5,420 bases of DNA, from assembly GCA_030432455.1 (NCBI GenBank), contig JAUIHC010000232.1, forward strand, positions 1 to 5,420. Direction: 5' to 3'. Source of the stretch: Phycisphaerae bacterium. Its GTDB lineage: Bacteria > Planctomycetota > Phycisphaerae > Phycisphaerales > SM1A02. The notes under the pieces were generated by a model that saw only the letters and a program-made list of their open reading frames with translations, had not been told where the DNA came from and ran no database searches. Made by a program: the position numbers and the translations under genes. Every line of letters starts with the position of its first letter. The stretch's first letter is position 1. This document shows positions 1 through 5,420 of the stretch, piece after piece.

Positions 1-131
1 CGGTGGACATCGGCGGCGCGATCGTCGGGCGTCGGATCGACATCCACCTGGGCGCCGGCGACGCGGCCCTCGCCGAGGCGGGCGGGGTCATCGAGCCGGT
101 CACGGTGTCGATCCTCGTGCCCGCCGGGTGA
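1..131 (+). CDS. 3D-domain protein, C-terminal fragment (partial at 5' end)
   Basis: Only the last 42 codons are present, read from position 3 to a TGA at 129-131; the gene begins outside the window. The fragment contains D-I-G-G-A-I-V-G-R-R-I-D followed by a short beta-rich tail ending in V-P-A-G. This matches the end of the 3D domain, named for three conserved aspartates, which forms the double-psi beta-barrel of MltA-type lytic transglycosylases and Rpf/YocH/YabE-like cell-wall proteins. Two of the aspartates are visible (fragment residues 2 and 13); the first would lie upstream. In that family the domain acts on peptidoglycan outside the cytoplasm. Signal peptide, accessory domains and total length cannot be seen, so lytic activity is an inference. 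The gene converges on the permease gene, with 21 bp between the two stop codons. Confidence 0.72.
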   Translation, partial: VDIGGAIVGRRIDIHLGAGDAALAEAGGVIEPVTVSILVPAG

Positions 132-159
132 CGATCGACGACTCGCGCACGCTCACCCG
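125..159. terminator. Possible bidirectional hairpin between convergent genes
   Basis: CGGGTGA at 125-131 and TCACCCG at 153-159 form a perfect 7-bp inverted repeat. Two further pairs (132-133 with 150-151) are possible if C152 is bulged, leaving a 16-nt loop. Each arm contains the TGA stop of one of the two convergent genes, so the hairpin could end transcription from both sides. There is no T-tract on either side, so it is not a classical intrinsic terminator. Both proteins end in a Gly codon GGG followed by TGA, which alone could create much of the symmetry. Confidence 0.3.
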
Positions 160-1340
160 AGCAGGATCCGCTCGACCGCGGGGATGAACGCGGTCACCGC
201 GACGCCCGCGGCCAGCGCCGCGATCATCGCCAGCCCCACGAGGATCGCGACCTCGGTGCCGAGGACCAGCGGCACCCGACCGCGGCCGCAGCCGACCAGA
301 TGCATCGTCTCGATCTCGGTGGCCCGGATCCGGATCGAGAGCGTGATCACCACCGCGACCAGCAGCAGCGTGCCGATGCCGACCGCCGCGAGCACCGCGA
401 GCAGGATCCGCCGCACACGAAAGACCTCGACGAGCAGGCGGTCCACCACCTCGCTCGACACCACGACCTGCATCGGCAGACGACCGGCGTCGGCGCGGCC
501 CATCAGGATCGTGCCCGAACGAGCGTCGCCGGGCACCACGATCGCGGCATCGACCGGCCGCTCGACGAGCGGACCGTGAAAGTGGAAGGAGGCGCGGTTC
601 TCGTCGGTGATCTCGACGAACTCCCGGACCTTCGCGGTGCCGACGACCACCCCGTCGGTGCGACCCATGACCAGCGACGGATCGGTCTCGGTCTCGAGAT
701 CGTCGTGGCCGTGGGCGAGTCCCTGCACGATCCACGCGGTCTCGAGTCCGGTGAAGACCGCGTCGTCGTCCGGACCGCCCGAGGGCGCCAGCACCCCCAC
801 CACCCGCATCCGGAGCGGATACGCCCCCGCGAGATCGAACATCTCCCTCGGCTCGGTCGTGACCCGGTCGTCCACCGCCAGTCCGGTGCGGGCGGCGACC
901 GCGGCCCCGAGCACGCACTCGCCCGCGACCGCGAACGATCGACCGGAGTCGGCCCGCAGTCCGCGGAAGTCGAGGTAGTCGGGGTCGATGCCGACCAGCG
1001 GCGACGACTTCACACGATCCCCGAGCACGAGCGGAAGCACGGTGCCGAGCCCGCCCTCGACGAGGGCGTCGAGATCGCCGACCCTGACCCGGTCCACCGG
1101 AGGCGTCCGGAAGTAGAGGGCCGCCAGCACCAGATCGATCGGTGCTCCCGGCGCCCCGGCGACCAGCGGCGTCGATTCGCCGCGGGATCGCAGCGACCGC
1201 TCGCCCGCGTCCACGAGTCCGTCCACCGCGATCGGGAGGAAGGTCACGAGGAAGAGCGCGATCCCGATGAGGATCGACCGACCGCGATGATGGGCCAGGT
1301 GCCGCGAGGCGAGGAAGACCGCGTGACGAAGCGCGTTCAC
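153..1340 (-). CDS. FtsX/MacB-type ABC transporter permease
   Basis: A 395-residue inner-membrane protein. One N-terminal membrane helix (about residues 22-41) is followed by a large extracytoplasmic domain (about 45-305) like the MacB periplasmic core domain. Two more helices lie near the C-terminus (about 311-334 and 363-387). Between these, the segment T-E-I-E-T-M-H-L-V-G-C-G-R-G-R is the usual FtsX-domain cytoplasmic loop (EI..L...G..R) that contacts the ATPase. MacB, LolC and FtsX have four helices; the last is not seen here and the protein ends about eight residues after helix three. The outer domain has two histidine pairs: H210/H212 (A-H-G-H-D-D) and H253/H255 (S-F-H-F-H-G). The start is the GTG at 1340-1338, chosen because GGAG lies 8 nt upstream (1352-1349) and it overlaps the ATPase stop by 4 bp (GTGA), implying translational coupling. 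The frame stays open upstream only as a shadow of the ATPase gene. Family is clear; substrate is inferred from neighbours. Confidence 0.85.
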   Translation of the reverse strand: MNALRHAVFLASRHLAHHRGRSILIGIALFLVTFLPIAVDGLVDAGERSLRSRGESTPLVAGAPGAPIDLVLAALYFRTPPVDRVRVGDLDALVEGGLGTVLPLVLGDRVKSSPLVGIDPDYLDFRGLRADSGRSFAVAGECVLGAAVAARTGLAVDDRVTTEPREMFDLAGAYPLRMRVVGVLAPSGGPDDDAVFTGLETAWIVQGLAHGHDDLETETDPSLVMGRTDGVVVGTAKVREFVEITDENRASFHFHGPLVERPVDAAIVVPGDARSGTILMGRADAGRLPMQVVVSSEVVDRLLVEVFRVRRILLAVLAAVGIGTLLLVAVVITLSIRIRATEIETMHLVGCGRGRVPLVLGTEVAILVGLAMIAALAAGVAVTAFIPAVERILLG

Positions 1341-2017
1341 GACCCGCTCTCCGCCGCCACCGATCCGAGATCGACGACGCGATCGAAGGCGTCGAGCAGA
1401 TCGTGATCGTGGGTCACCGCGAGCACCGCCGCCCCGCGATCGCGGGCCGCCCCGAGCAGCGCGTCGAGGATGAGACGCTTGTTGGCGGGGTCGAGGTTGC
1501 CGGTCGGCTCGTCGGCAAGCACGAGTCCGGGTTCGGTGACGAGCCCGCGGCAGATCGCGCAGCGTTGTCGTTCGCCCTGACTGAGACGCTCCACGGGCCG
1601 CCGCGCGAGGTCGCCGATGCCCAGTCGGACGAGCAGGCCGCGGGCCCGGTCCCGGGCGGCGGCGTCCAGACGCAGGTCGCCGAGACGAAACGGCAGCAGC
1701 ACGTTCTCCTCGACGCTCAGGTGCGGCAGCAGGCGGAAGTCCTGAAAGACGATCCCGACGCGGGCCAGCCGATGCCGGCGACGCCCCGACTCGCCGAGCG
1801 TCGCGAGATCGACGCCGTCGAGCTCGACCCGTCCGGCGTCCGGCTCGATGATCCCCGCCGCGAGCTGGAGGAGCGTCGTCTTGCCGCACCCGCTCGGGCC
1901 GATGATCGCGACCGACTCGCCCTGCTCGACCGCGAGTCCGTCCAGACGGAGGCCGAATCCGCGAGTGCCGTCGCGCGGGGCCGGTCGATCGAAGCGGATG
2001 TCGGCGAGCGTGAGCAC
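1337..2017 (-). CDS. LolD/MacB-type ABC transporter ATP-binding protein
   Basis: A 226-residue cytoplasmic ATPase with a complete set of nucleotide-binding motifs: Walker A G-P-S-G-C-G-K-T (40-47, Lys46), Q-loop Q92 in V-F-Q-D-F, signature L-S-Q-G-E (145-149), Walker B L-V-L-A-D-E (165-170, Glu170 catalytic), D-loop G-N-L-D-P (173-177) and H-loop His203 (V-T-H-D-H-D). A-D-E-P-T-G-N-L-D is typical of the LolD/MacB/FtsE group that pairs with FtsX-type permeases, which agrees with the permease that follows with a 4-bp overlap. It should dimerise and power that permease. The start is uncertain: GTG at 2017 places the usual L-T-L-A-D-I-R-F opening at the N-terminus but has no clear Shine-Dalgarno. 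An in-frame ATG at 2056, in the same CATG as the start of the divergent gene, would add 13 basic residues and is less likely. Confidence 0.9.
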   Translation of the reverse strand: MLTLADIRFDRPAPRDGTRGFGLRLDGLAVEQGESVAIIGPSGCGKTTLLQLAAGIIEPDAGRVELDGVDLATLGESGRRRHRLARVGIVFQDFRLLPHLSVEENVLLPFRLGDLRLDAAARDRARGLLVRLGIGDLARRPVERLSQGERQRCAICRGLVTEPGLVLADEPTGNLDPANKRLILDALLGAARDRGAAVLAVTHDHDLLDAFDRVVDLGSVAAESGS

Positions 2018-2054
2018 GGCGGTACGATATCGCCCCCGTTTCCGGAGACCGATC
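2018..2054. promoter_or_regulatory. 37-bp divergent intergenic region: transporter operon / metal-binding protein
   Basis: This short gap separates the ATPase start (minus) from the binding-protein start (plus), so both promoters must lie here or reach into the neighbouring coding sequences. It contains the 8-bp palindrome CGATATCG (2025-2032), a weak -10-like TACGAT on the plus strand (2023-2028), and a GGAG ribosome binding site (2044-2047) 7 nt before the plus-strand ATG. I see no AT-rich Zur- or MntR-type operator. Such tight divergence makes joint regulation of binding protein and transporter plausible, but no regulator site is demonstrated. Confidence 0.35.
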
Positions 2055-2987
2055 ATGCCCGTCGCGCGTCTGCTCTTCCTGATCGCCACCGTCATCACGG
2101 TGATCGCGCCCCTCGCCTGCGAGGAGGTCGAGACCGCGACCCCCGGCGATCCGAACCGGCCCGGCCCGCGGATCGTCGCGGTGTCGAACCATCCTCTCGA
2201 AGTCTTCGCCTCGCGGATCGGCGGCCCGCATGTGGTGATCGACTGGCGGATCCCCGAGGGCGTCGATCCGGCGTTCTGGAGCCCGACCGCCGACGACATC
2301 GCGGCGATGCAGCAGGCCGACGTCATCCTGCTCAACGGCGCGACCTACGAGAAGTGGCTTCCGACCGCGAGCCTGCCGTCGGCCCGGACCACCGACACCG
2401 GTGCCGCCATCACCGACCGCCTCATCGAGACCGACGGCCCCGTCCACGCCCACGGCCCCGACGGCGAGCACTCGCACGCAGGCGTCGCGTTCACGACCTG
2501 GCTCGATCCCGACCTCGCCATCGCGCAGGCGACCGCGGTCCGCGACGCACTGGTCAAGGCGGCCCCGCAGCACCAGCAGGACTTCGACTCGCGGTACGGC
2601 CTGCTGGTCCGGGAGATTCAGGAGCGATTCGCGGGCATCGAGCAGGCGGTCAACACCGCGCCCGGGACCGCGGTCGTCTTCAGCCATCCGGTCTACCAGT
2701 ACCTGGCCCGACGATTCGGCATGAACGGCCGGGCCGTGCACTGGGAACCCGACGCCGAGCCGGATGCCGCGCAGATCGCCGAACTCGACTCGCTGCTCGC
2801 CGAGCAACCCGCCGCATGGTTCATCTGGGAAGGCGAGCCGCGGCCCGAGTCGGTCGCGCTCCTGAGGTCGAAGGGCCTGCGAAGCGTGGTCTTCGAGCCG
2901 TGCGGCAACCGCCCCGACGACGGGGACCTGCTCGACGCGATCGAGCGGGGCGAGGCGGCGCTCCGGCAGGTCTACGGCGCCGACTGA
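2055..2987 (+). CDS. TroA/ZnuA-family metal ABC transporter substrate-binding protein (divergent, lipoprotein-like)
   Basis: A 310-residue exported protein of the zinc/manganese binding family (cluster A-I). Residues 4-21 form a hydrophobic signal ending P-L-A-C, so Cys22 is a probable but imperfect lipidation site (Pro at -3). Family landmarks in order: H-P-L-E-V-F-A-S-R-I-G-G (46-57), D-P-A-F-W-S-P-T (71-78), A-D-V-I-L-L-N-G-A (88-96), a His-rich loop with H131, H133, H139 and H141, T-T-W-L-D-P (147-152), S-H-P-V-Y-Q-Y-L-A-R-R-F-G (210-222) and V-V-F-E-P-C-G (278-284). Only the third usual histidine ligand (H211) and an acid (E281) are conserved; A73 and T147 stand where histidines are expected. 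The ATG at 2055 has GGAG 7 nt upstream and opens directly on the signal sequence. No ZnuB/ZnuC-type genes are nearby; the partner is probably the divergent FtsX-type transporter. Metal identity is inferred, zinc being the best guess. Confidence 0.85.
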   Translation: MPVARLLFLIATVITVIAPLACEEVETATPGDPNRPGPRIVAVSNHPLEVFASRIGGPHVVIDWRIPEGVDPAFWSPTADDIAAMQQADVILLNGATYEKWLPTASLPSARTTDTGAAITDRLIETDGPVHAHGPDGEHSHAGVAFTTWLDPDLAIAQATAVRDALVKAAPQHQQDFDSRYGLLVREIQERFAGIEQAVNTAPGTAVVFSHPVYQYLARRFGMNGRAVHWEPDAEPDAAQIAELDSLLAEQPAAWFIWEGEPRPESVALLRSKGLRSVVFEPCGNRPDDGDLLDAIERGEAALRQVYGAD

Positions 2988-3002
2988 CCGGCTCCGGGCC
3001 GG
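2988..3002. terminator. Small GC hairpin in the convergent gap
   Basis: CCGGC (2988-2992) and GCCGG (2998-3002) form a 5-bp stem with a 5-nt loop, filling most of the 18 bp between the stop of the metal-binding protein and the stop of the methyltransferase on the other strand. It could help separate the two transcripts. It has no T-tract, and short GC palindromes are expected by chance in DNA this GC-rich. Confidence 0.22.
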
Positions 3003-3005
3003 GGT

Positions 3006-4247
3006 CTACAGCGGCACCGCGATCGTGACGAGCAGCCGGCGCCCCAGACGCCAGCCGCCGACCTCGAGCGTGTCGCGACCGTGATCGGACGACGCGGGCC
3101 GCCCCGCTCCTCGCGCGATCGGCGACAGTCGGCGGGTCCACGCATCGACATCGATCGCCCGCCCCCGCGTGCGCACCACGAGATCGCGTGGTCCGAGTTC
3201 GGCGATCCATCTCCCGATCGCCGACTCGACCCGATCGAGTCGGGCGGGCAGCGTCTGGACGATCCTCACCGCCCGAAACCACGCGGCCTCCGCGCGGGCG
3301 ATCGGGTCGGCCGGTCCGGTCACCAGTCCCAGCCCCGGCGCGATCTCGCCGTAGTCGGCGGCGGCGTCGCCGAGCGCCGATGCGAGGACCGACGGACCGA
3401 GGCCCAGCCGCTCGACCGCGGGATGCATCTCGACGATCACCTCCCCGATGCCGTCCGGCGCCGTCCCCCACGATGACGCCACGCCCTCGACCGTCCGGCC
3501 CGACGGCAGATCCACCGCTTCGCACGGCACGGTGCGGGCGAGGTCGCCGGTCCAGAGGATCGCCTGCACGAGGCGTCCGTGTTCCGCGACCACCGAGAGC
3601 GACTGTCGGTCGTGCAGCGGCGGCGCCGGAAGCGGCACGCCGGGACCGAGCTTGACCGCCCCCCCCTCGACCGACTGCACGATTCGACGGATCGCGTCGA
3701 TGCCGGGGCGGAGATCCTCGACCCGCCACGACCGTCGCCCCGACGCCTCGTCGCGTCGGGCCGGATCCAGATGGACCAGCGGTGCGTCGAGCGGCGTGTC
3801 CTCGACCGACGCCACCCGGGTCTCGATGCCGGCGTTGCGAGCGGTCATGAACGCCCGCACCGGATCCAGATCGACCCCGACGCACGGTCCGCGACGGGCC
3901 AGCGCCATCGCGTCGCCGCCGAGGCCGCAGCAGAGATCGAGCACCCGGCGGTCGCCGAACCGCGTCGCCTTCCAGCGGGCGACGACATCGCTGGTCGCCT
4001 GCTCGACGCCGGGCCGGTCCAGCAGCAGTTCGGCAGCGTGCTCGAACTTGGCCGCGCCTCGTCGCCTCGCCTCCACCAGTTCGATCGCCTCCGGGATCGG
4101 CGCCGCAGGATGCCGTCGCCGCAGGCCGGCCAGACCGCTCGGCGTGATGCCCGCCCCGACCAGCGTCTCGACCTCCGCGAGCACCGCGGCGGCCGCGGGA
4201 TCGGCGAGCCATCGCCAGGGCTGGATTCGGTCGGCGTCCTCGGGCAT
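3006..4247 (-). CDS. Class I SAM-dependent methyltransferase with THUMP-like C-terminal domain
   Basis: A 413-residue cytoplasmic protein. A helical N-terminal part (about 1-95, including F-E-H-A-A-E-L-L-L-D-R near 68-78) precedes a Rossmann-fold methyltransferase core. Motif I is D-L-C-C-G-L-G-G-D (104-112), motif II G-V-D-L-D-P (124-129), and the D-P-A-R-R signature (161-165) is characteristic of this family. K-L-G-P-G-V-P (199-205) and E-M-H-P-A-V-E-R-L-G (273-282) also fit. The C-terminal part (about 320-413), with V-R-T-R-G-R-A-I-D (358-366), resembles the THUMP-like domain of these proteins, which suggests RNA binding. The RNA target, probably rRNA or tRNA, cannot be read from sequence, and I know of no firmly assigned substrate. 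The ATG at 4247 is chosen because the next in-frame ATG upstream (4373) would overlap the start of the divergent gene; no strong Shine-Dalgarno precedes it. The gene is a single unit, with no same-strand neighbour in the window. Confidence 0.82.
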   Translation of the reverse strand: MPEDADRIQPWRWLADPAAAAVLAEVETLVGAGITPSGLAGLRRRHPAAPIPEAIELVEARRRGAAKFEHAAELLLDRPGVEQATSDVVARWKATRFGDRRVLDLCCGLGGDAMALARRGPCVGVDLDPVRAFMTARNAGIETRVASVEDTPLDAPLVHLDPARRDEASGRRSWRVEDLRPGIDAIRRIVQSVEGGAVKLGPGVPLPAPPLHDRQSLSVVAEHGRLVQAILWTGDLARTVPCEAVDLPSGRTVEGVASSWGTAPDGIGEVIVEMHPAVERLGLGPSVLASALGDAAADYGEIAPGLGLVTGPADPIARAEAAWFRAVRIVQTLPARLDRVESAIGRWIAELGPRDLVVRTRGRAIDVDAWTRRLSPIARGAGRPASSDHGRDTLEVGGWRLGRRLLVTIAVPL

Positions 4248-4371
4248 CGCCGCGATGCTACCCAACCCCCGGCCCCGACCGGTCTCCCCCCGAGCGATCC
4301 CGGTGGTTTCGGTACCATTCCCGCCCCGGCCGCGGATCTCCCGGCCACCCTCCAGACAACGGAACCGTCCC
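4248..4371. promoter_or_regulatory. 124-bp divergent intergenic region: methyltransferase / HdeD-like gene
   Basis: The largest non-coding gap in the window must hold at least one promoter for each flanking gene. Weak -10-like hexamers are TAGCAT on the minus strand (4260-4255), which would leave a leader of only a few bases before the methyltransferase ATG, and TACCAT on the plus strand (4313-4318); neither has a convincing -35 partner. GGCCG (4328-4332) and CGGCC (4342-4346) can form a 5-bp hairpin in the presumed leader of the plus-strand gene, where a weak GGAA (4361-4364) lies 7 nt before its ATG. No RNA gene or riboswitch is recognisable. Confidence 0.3.
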
Positions 4372-4926
4372 ATGCCCGATCTTCGTTCCGCCGACGTCCT
4401 CCGGACCGCCGGCACCTTCGCGATTCTCGAGGGCGTGCTGTTCGTGCTCGGCGGACTGCTGCTGGTGATCGCCCCGTTCGCCTCGGTGGTGGTGCTCACG
4501 CAGGTGACCGGTGCGCTCCTCCTGCTCGCGGGCGTGGTCGGCGTGATCCGCACCGCGAGCGCTCCGCATCACGAGCACGGCGGCGGGACCGGCATCGTCG
4601 GCTCGGTGCTCGCCGCGATCGCGGGCGTGGTGCTTCTGCTCGACCCGACGCTGTCCGCGGCGTTCCTGGTCTCGGTCCTCGGCGCCATGCTGCTCGTCTC
4701 GGGCGGCATGCAGATCGCCGCGGCGTTCGGGATGCGCGGCCGCGACCAGTGGGGACTCGTGCTGCTCTCCGGGATCCTGACCACCCTGCTCGGCGGGCTG
4801 GTCTTCCTGCTGCCGAGCGTCGCGATCGTGGTCTTCGCGATCTTCGCGGGCGTCCAGCTCGTCTTCCTCGGGATCATGCTGATCCGCGGCGGCGGCGAGT
4901 TCCGCCGCGTGGCCCGAACGTCCTGA
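4372..4926 (+). CDS. HdeD/DUF308-family six-helix membrane protein
   Basis: A 184-residue, strongly hydrophobic protein close in length to E. coli HdeD (about 190 residues). Six membrane helices are visible at roughly 16-36, 39-60, 74-92, 95-118, 126-146 and 149-171, arranged as three helix pairs as in the DUF308 family. Gly-rich turns (L-G-G-L-L, V-S-G-G-M, L-G-G-L-V) recur at the starts of repeats. The loop after helix two carries P-H-H-E-H-G (65-70), and the C-terminus is short and basic (R-G-G-G-E-F-R-R). HdeD is associated with acid resistance in enterobacteria, but the biochemical role of the wider family is unknown, so only family membership is claimed. The ATG at 4372 is preceded by a weak GGAA. 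It may be cotranscribed with the next gene, which starts 52 bp downstream on the same strand. Confidence 0.83.
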   Translation: MPDLRSADVLRTAGTFAILEGVLFVLGGLLLVIAPFASVVVLTQVTGALLLLAGVVGVIRTASAPHHEHGGGTGIVGSVLAAIAGVVLLLDPTLSAAFLVSVLGAMLLVSGGMQIAAAFGMRGRDQWGLVLLSGILTTLLGGLVFLLPSVAIVVFAIFAGVQLVFLGIMLIRGGGEFRRVARTS

Positions 4927-4968
4927 CCCCTCCCGTCCCGGTCCGCCCTCCCCAGTCCTCTCGAAATC

Positions 4969-4972
4969 GGAG
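4969..4972 (+). promoter_or_regulatory. Ribosome binding site of the deoxyhypusine-synthase-like gene
   Basis: GGAG lies 6 nt before the ATG at 4979 and 12 nt before the second in-frame ATG at 4985, so it favours the first start. The rest of the 52-bp gap (4927-4978) is pyrimidine-rich. It shows no hairpin or terminator, which is compatible with read-through from the HdeD-like gene. Confidence 0.55.
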
Positions 4973-4978
4973 CCCGCG

Positions 4979-5420
4979 ATGTCGATGCGCGAGTTCATGC
5001 GTCGGAACTACCGTCACTTCAACGCCGCCACCGTGGTCGAGGCCGCCCAGGGCTGGTGCGACCATCTGGATGGCGGCGGGTCGATGTTCGTCACCCTCGC
5101 GGGCGCGATGAGCACCGCGGAGCTCGGCGTCTCGCTCGCGGAGATGATCCGGCAGGGCAAGGTCCACGCGATCTCGTGCACCGGCGCGAACCTCGAGGAG
5201 GACATCTTCAACCTCGTCGCGCACGACCACTACGTCCGCATCCCCGACTGGCGCGAGCTCACCCGCGAGCAGGAGCAACAGCTCCTCGACCGCCACCTCA
5301 ACCGCGTGACCGACACCTGCATTCCCGAGGAGGAGGCGTTCCGTCGCATGGAGACCGCGCTGGTCTCGGAATGGCAGCGGCTGGGCGAGGCGGGCGAGCG
5401 GGACTTCCCGCACCGCATCC
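4979..5420 (+). CDS. Deoxyhypusine synthase family protein, N-terminal part (partial at 3' end)
   Basis: The first 147 codons are present; the gene runs off the window. The N-terminus M-R-E-F-M-R-R-N-Y-R-H-F-N-A-A (3-17) is typical of bacterial members. F-V-T-L-A-G-A-M-S-T (37-46) and S-C-T-G-A-N-L-E-E-D (66-75) correspond to NAD-binding segments of deoxyhypusine synthase, the second matching T-A-G-G-V-E-E-D of the human enzyme. N-R-V-T-D-T-C-I-P-E-E-E-A (108-120) is another family block. The catalytic lysine region lies beyond the window. In eukaryotes and archaea the enzyme transfers aminobutyl from spermidine to eIF5A. Bacteria have no eIF5A and instead have EF-P, so bacterial relatives probably act in polyamine metabolism, for example homospermidine formation. 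Which reaction applies here cannot be decided from this fragment. The start is supported by GGAG 6 nt upstream. Confidence 0.9.
   Translation, partial: MSMREFMRRNYRHFNAATVVEAAQGWCDHLDGGGSMFVTLAGAMSTAELGVSLAEMIRQGKVHAISCTGANLEEDIFNLVAHDHYVRIPDWRELTREQEQQLLDRHLNRVTDTCIPEEEAFRRMETALVSEWQRLGEAGERDFPHRI

Noticed and set aside
1341..2807. Open minus-strand frame continuing upstream of the permease start through the ATPase gene and antisense to the metal-binding protein gene
   Set aside because: The translation is Arg/Gly/Asp-rich with no family resemblance. It overlaps the ATPase gene, which has every ABC motif, in another frame. Stop codons are rare in any frame at this GC content.
1403..3028. 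Long plus-strand open frame across the ATPase and the metal-binding protein
   Set aside because: It reads antisense to the ATPase and out of frame with the binding protein, with no recognisable domain and an Arg/Pro-rich composition.
2821..4212. Long minus-strand open frame overlapping the methyltransferase
   Set aside because: It is a low-complexity Arg/Ala/Gly translation, offset from the methyltransferase frame that carries motif I and D-P-A-R-R; it is a shadow.
3448..4371. Upstream plus-strand extension of the HdeD-like protein by about 300 residues
   Set aside because: The extension is antisense to the methyltransferase and is Ser/Arg/Pro-rich without domain character; DUF308 proteins start just before helix one, at the ATG at 4372.
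4248..4373. Upstream ATG (4373) as start of the methyltransferase
   Set aside because: It would overlap the divergent HdeD-like start and add a low-complexity Gly/Arg-rich stretch unlike the family N-terminus.
1..5420. High density of GATC/CGATCG words suggesting a repeat or methylation-linked signal
   Set aside because: They occur evenly inside all genes on both strands and fit the preference for ATC, GAC and CG-ending codons; no spacing pattern or clustering stands out by eye.

Overview
The window is very GC-rich and densely packed. It carries five complete protein genes and two partial ones, on both strands, with gaps of 18 to 124 bp. I see no rRNA, tRNA, CRISPR array, insertion sequence or phage gene. 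The gene types, high GC, GTG starts and a bacterial deoxyhypusine-synthase-like gene suggest a Planctomycetota chromosome, perhaps a Phycisphaerae-like lineage. That assignment rests on remembered family resemblance, not on a database search.

Layout. Positions 1-131 (+) are the 3' end of a 3D-domain protein (cell-wall or lytic-transglycosylase type). Converging on it is a two-gene ABC transporter operon on the minus strand. The ATPase (2017 to 1337) overlaps the FtsX/MacB-type permease (1340 to 153) by 4 bp in a GTGA arrangement. Divergent from the ATPase, across only 37 bp, is a lipoprotein-like TroA/ZnuA-family metal-binding protein (2055-2987, +). Its 3' end meets a minus-strand SAM-dependent methyltransferase with a THUMP-like tail (4247 to 3006). 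Divergent from that across 124 bp is a six-TM HdeD/DUF308 membrane protein (4372-4926, +). It is followed by the 5' part of a deoxyhypusine-synthase-family gene (4979 to the window edge, +).

The most interesting part is 153-2987. A cluster A-I metal-binding protein normally works with a ZnuB-type (ABC-3) permease. Here it sits beside a MacB/LolC/FtsX-like permease and a LolD-like ATPase. Two of its three usual histidine ligands are replaced, while it keeps a His-rich loop. The permease has paired histidines in its extracytoplasmic domain and seems to lack the last membrane helix of the family. I infer a non-canonical metal (probably zinc) handling transporter. The other genes look like ordinary housekeeping or stress functions with no evident link to it.
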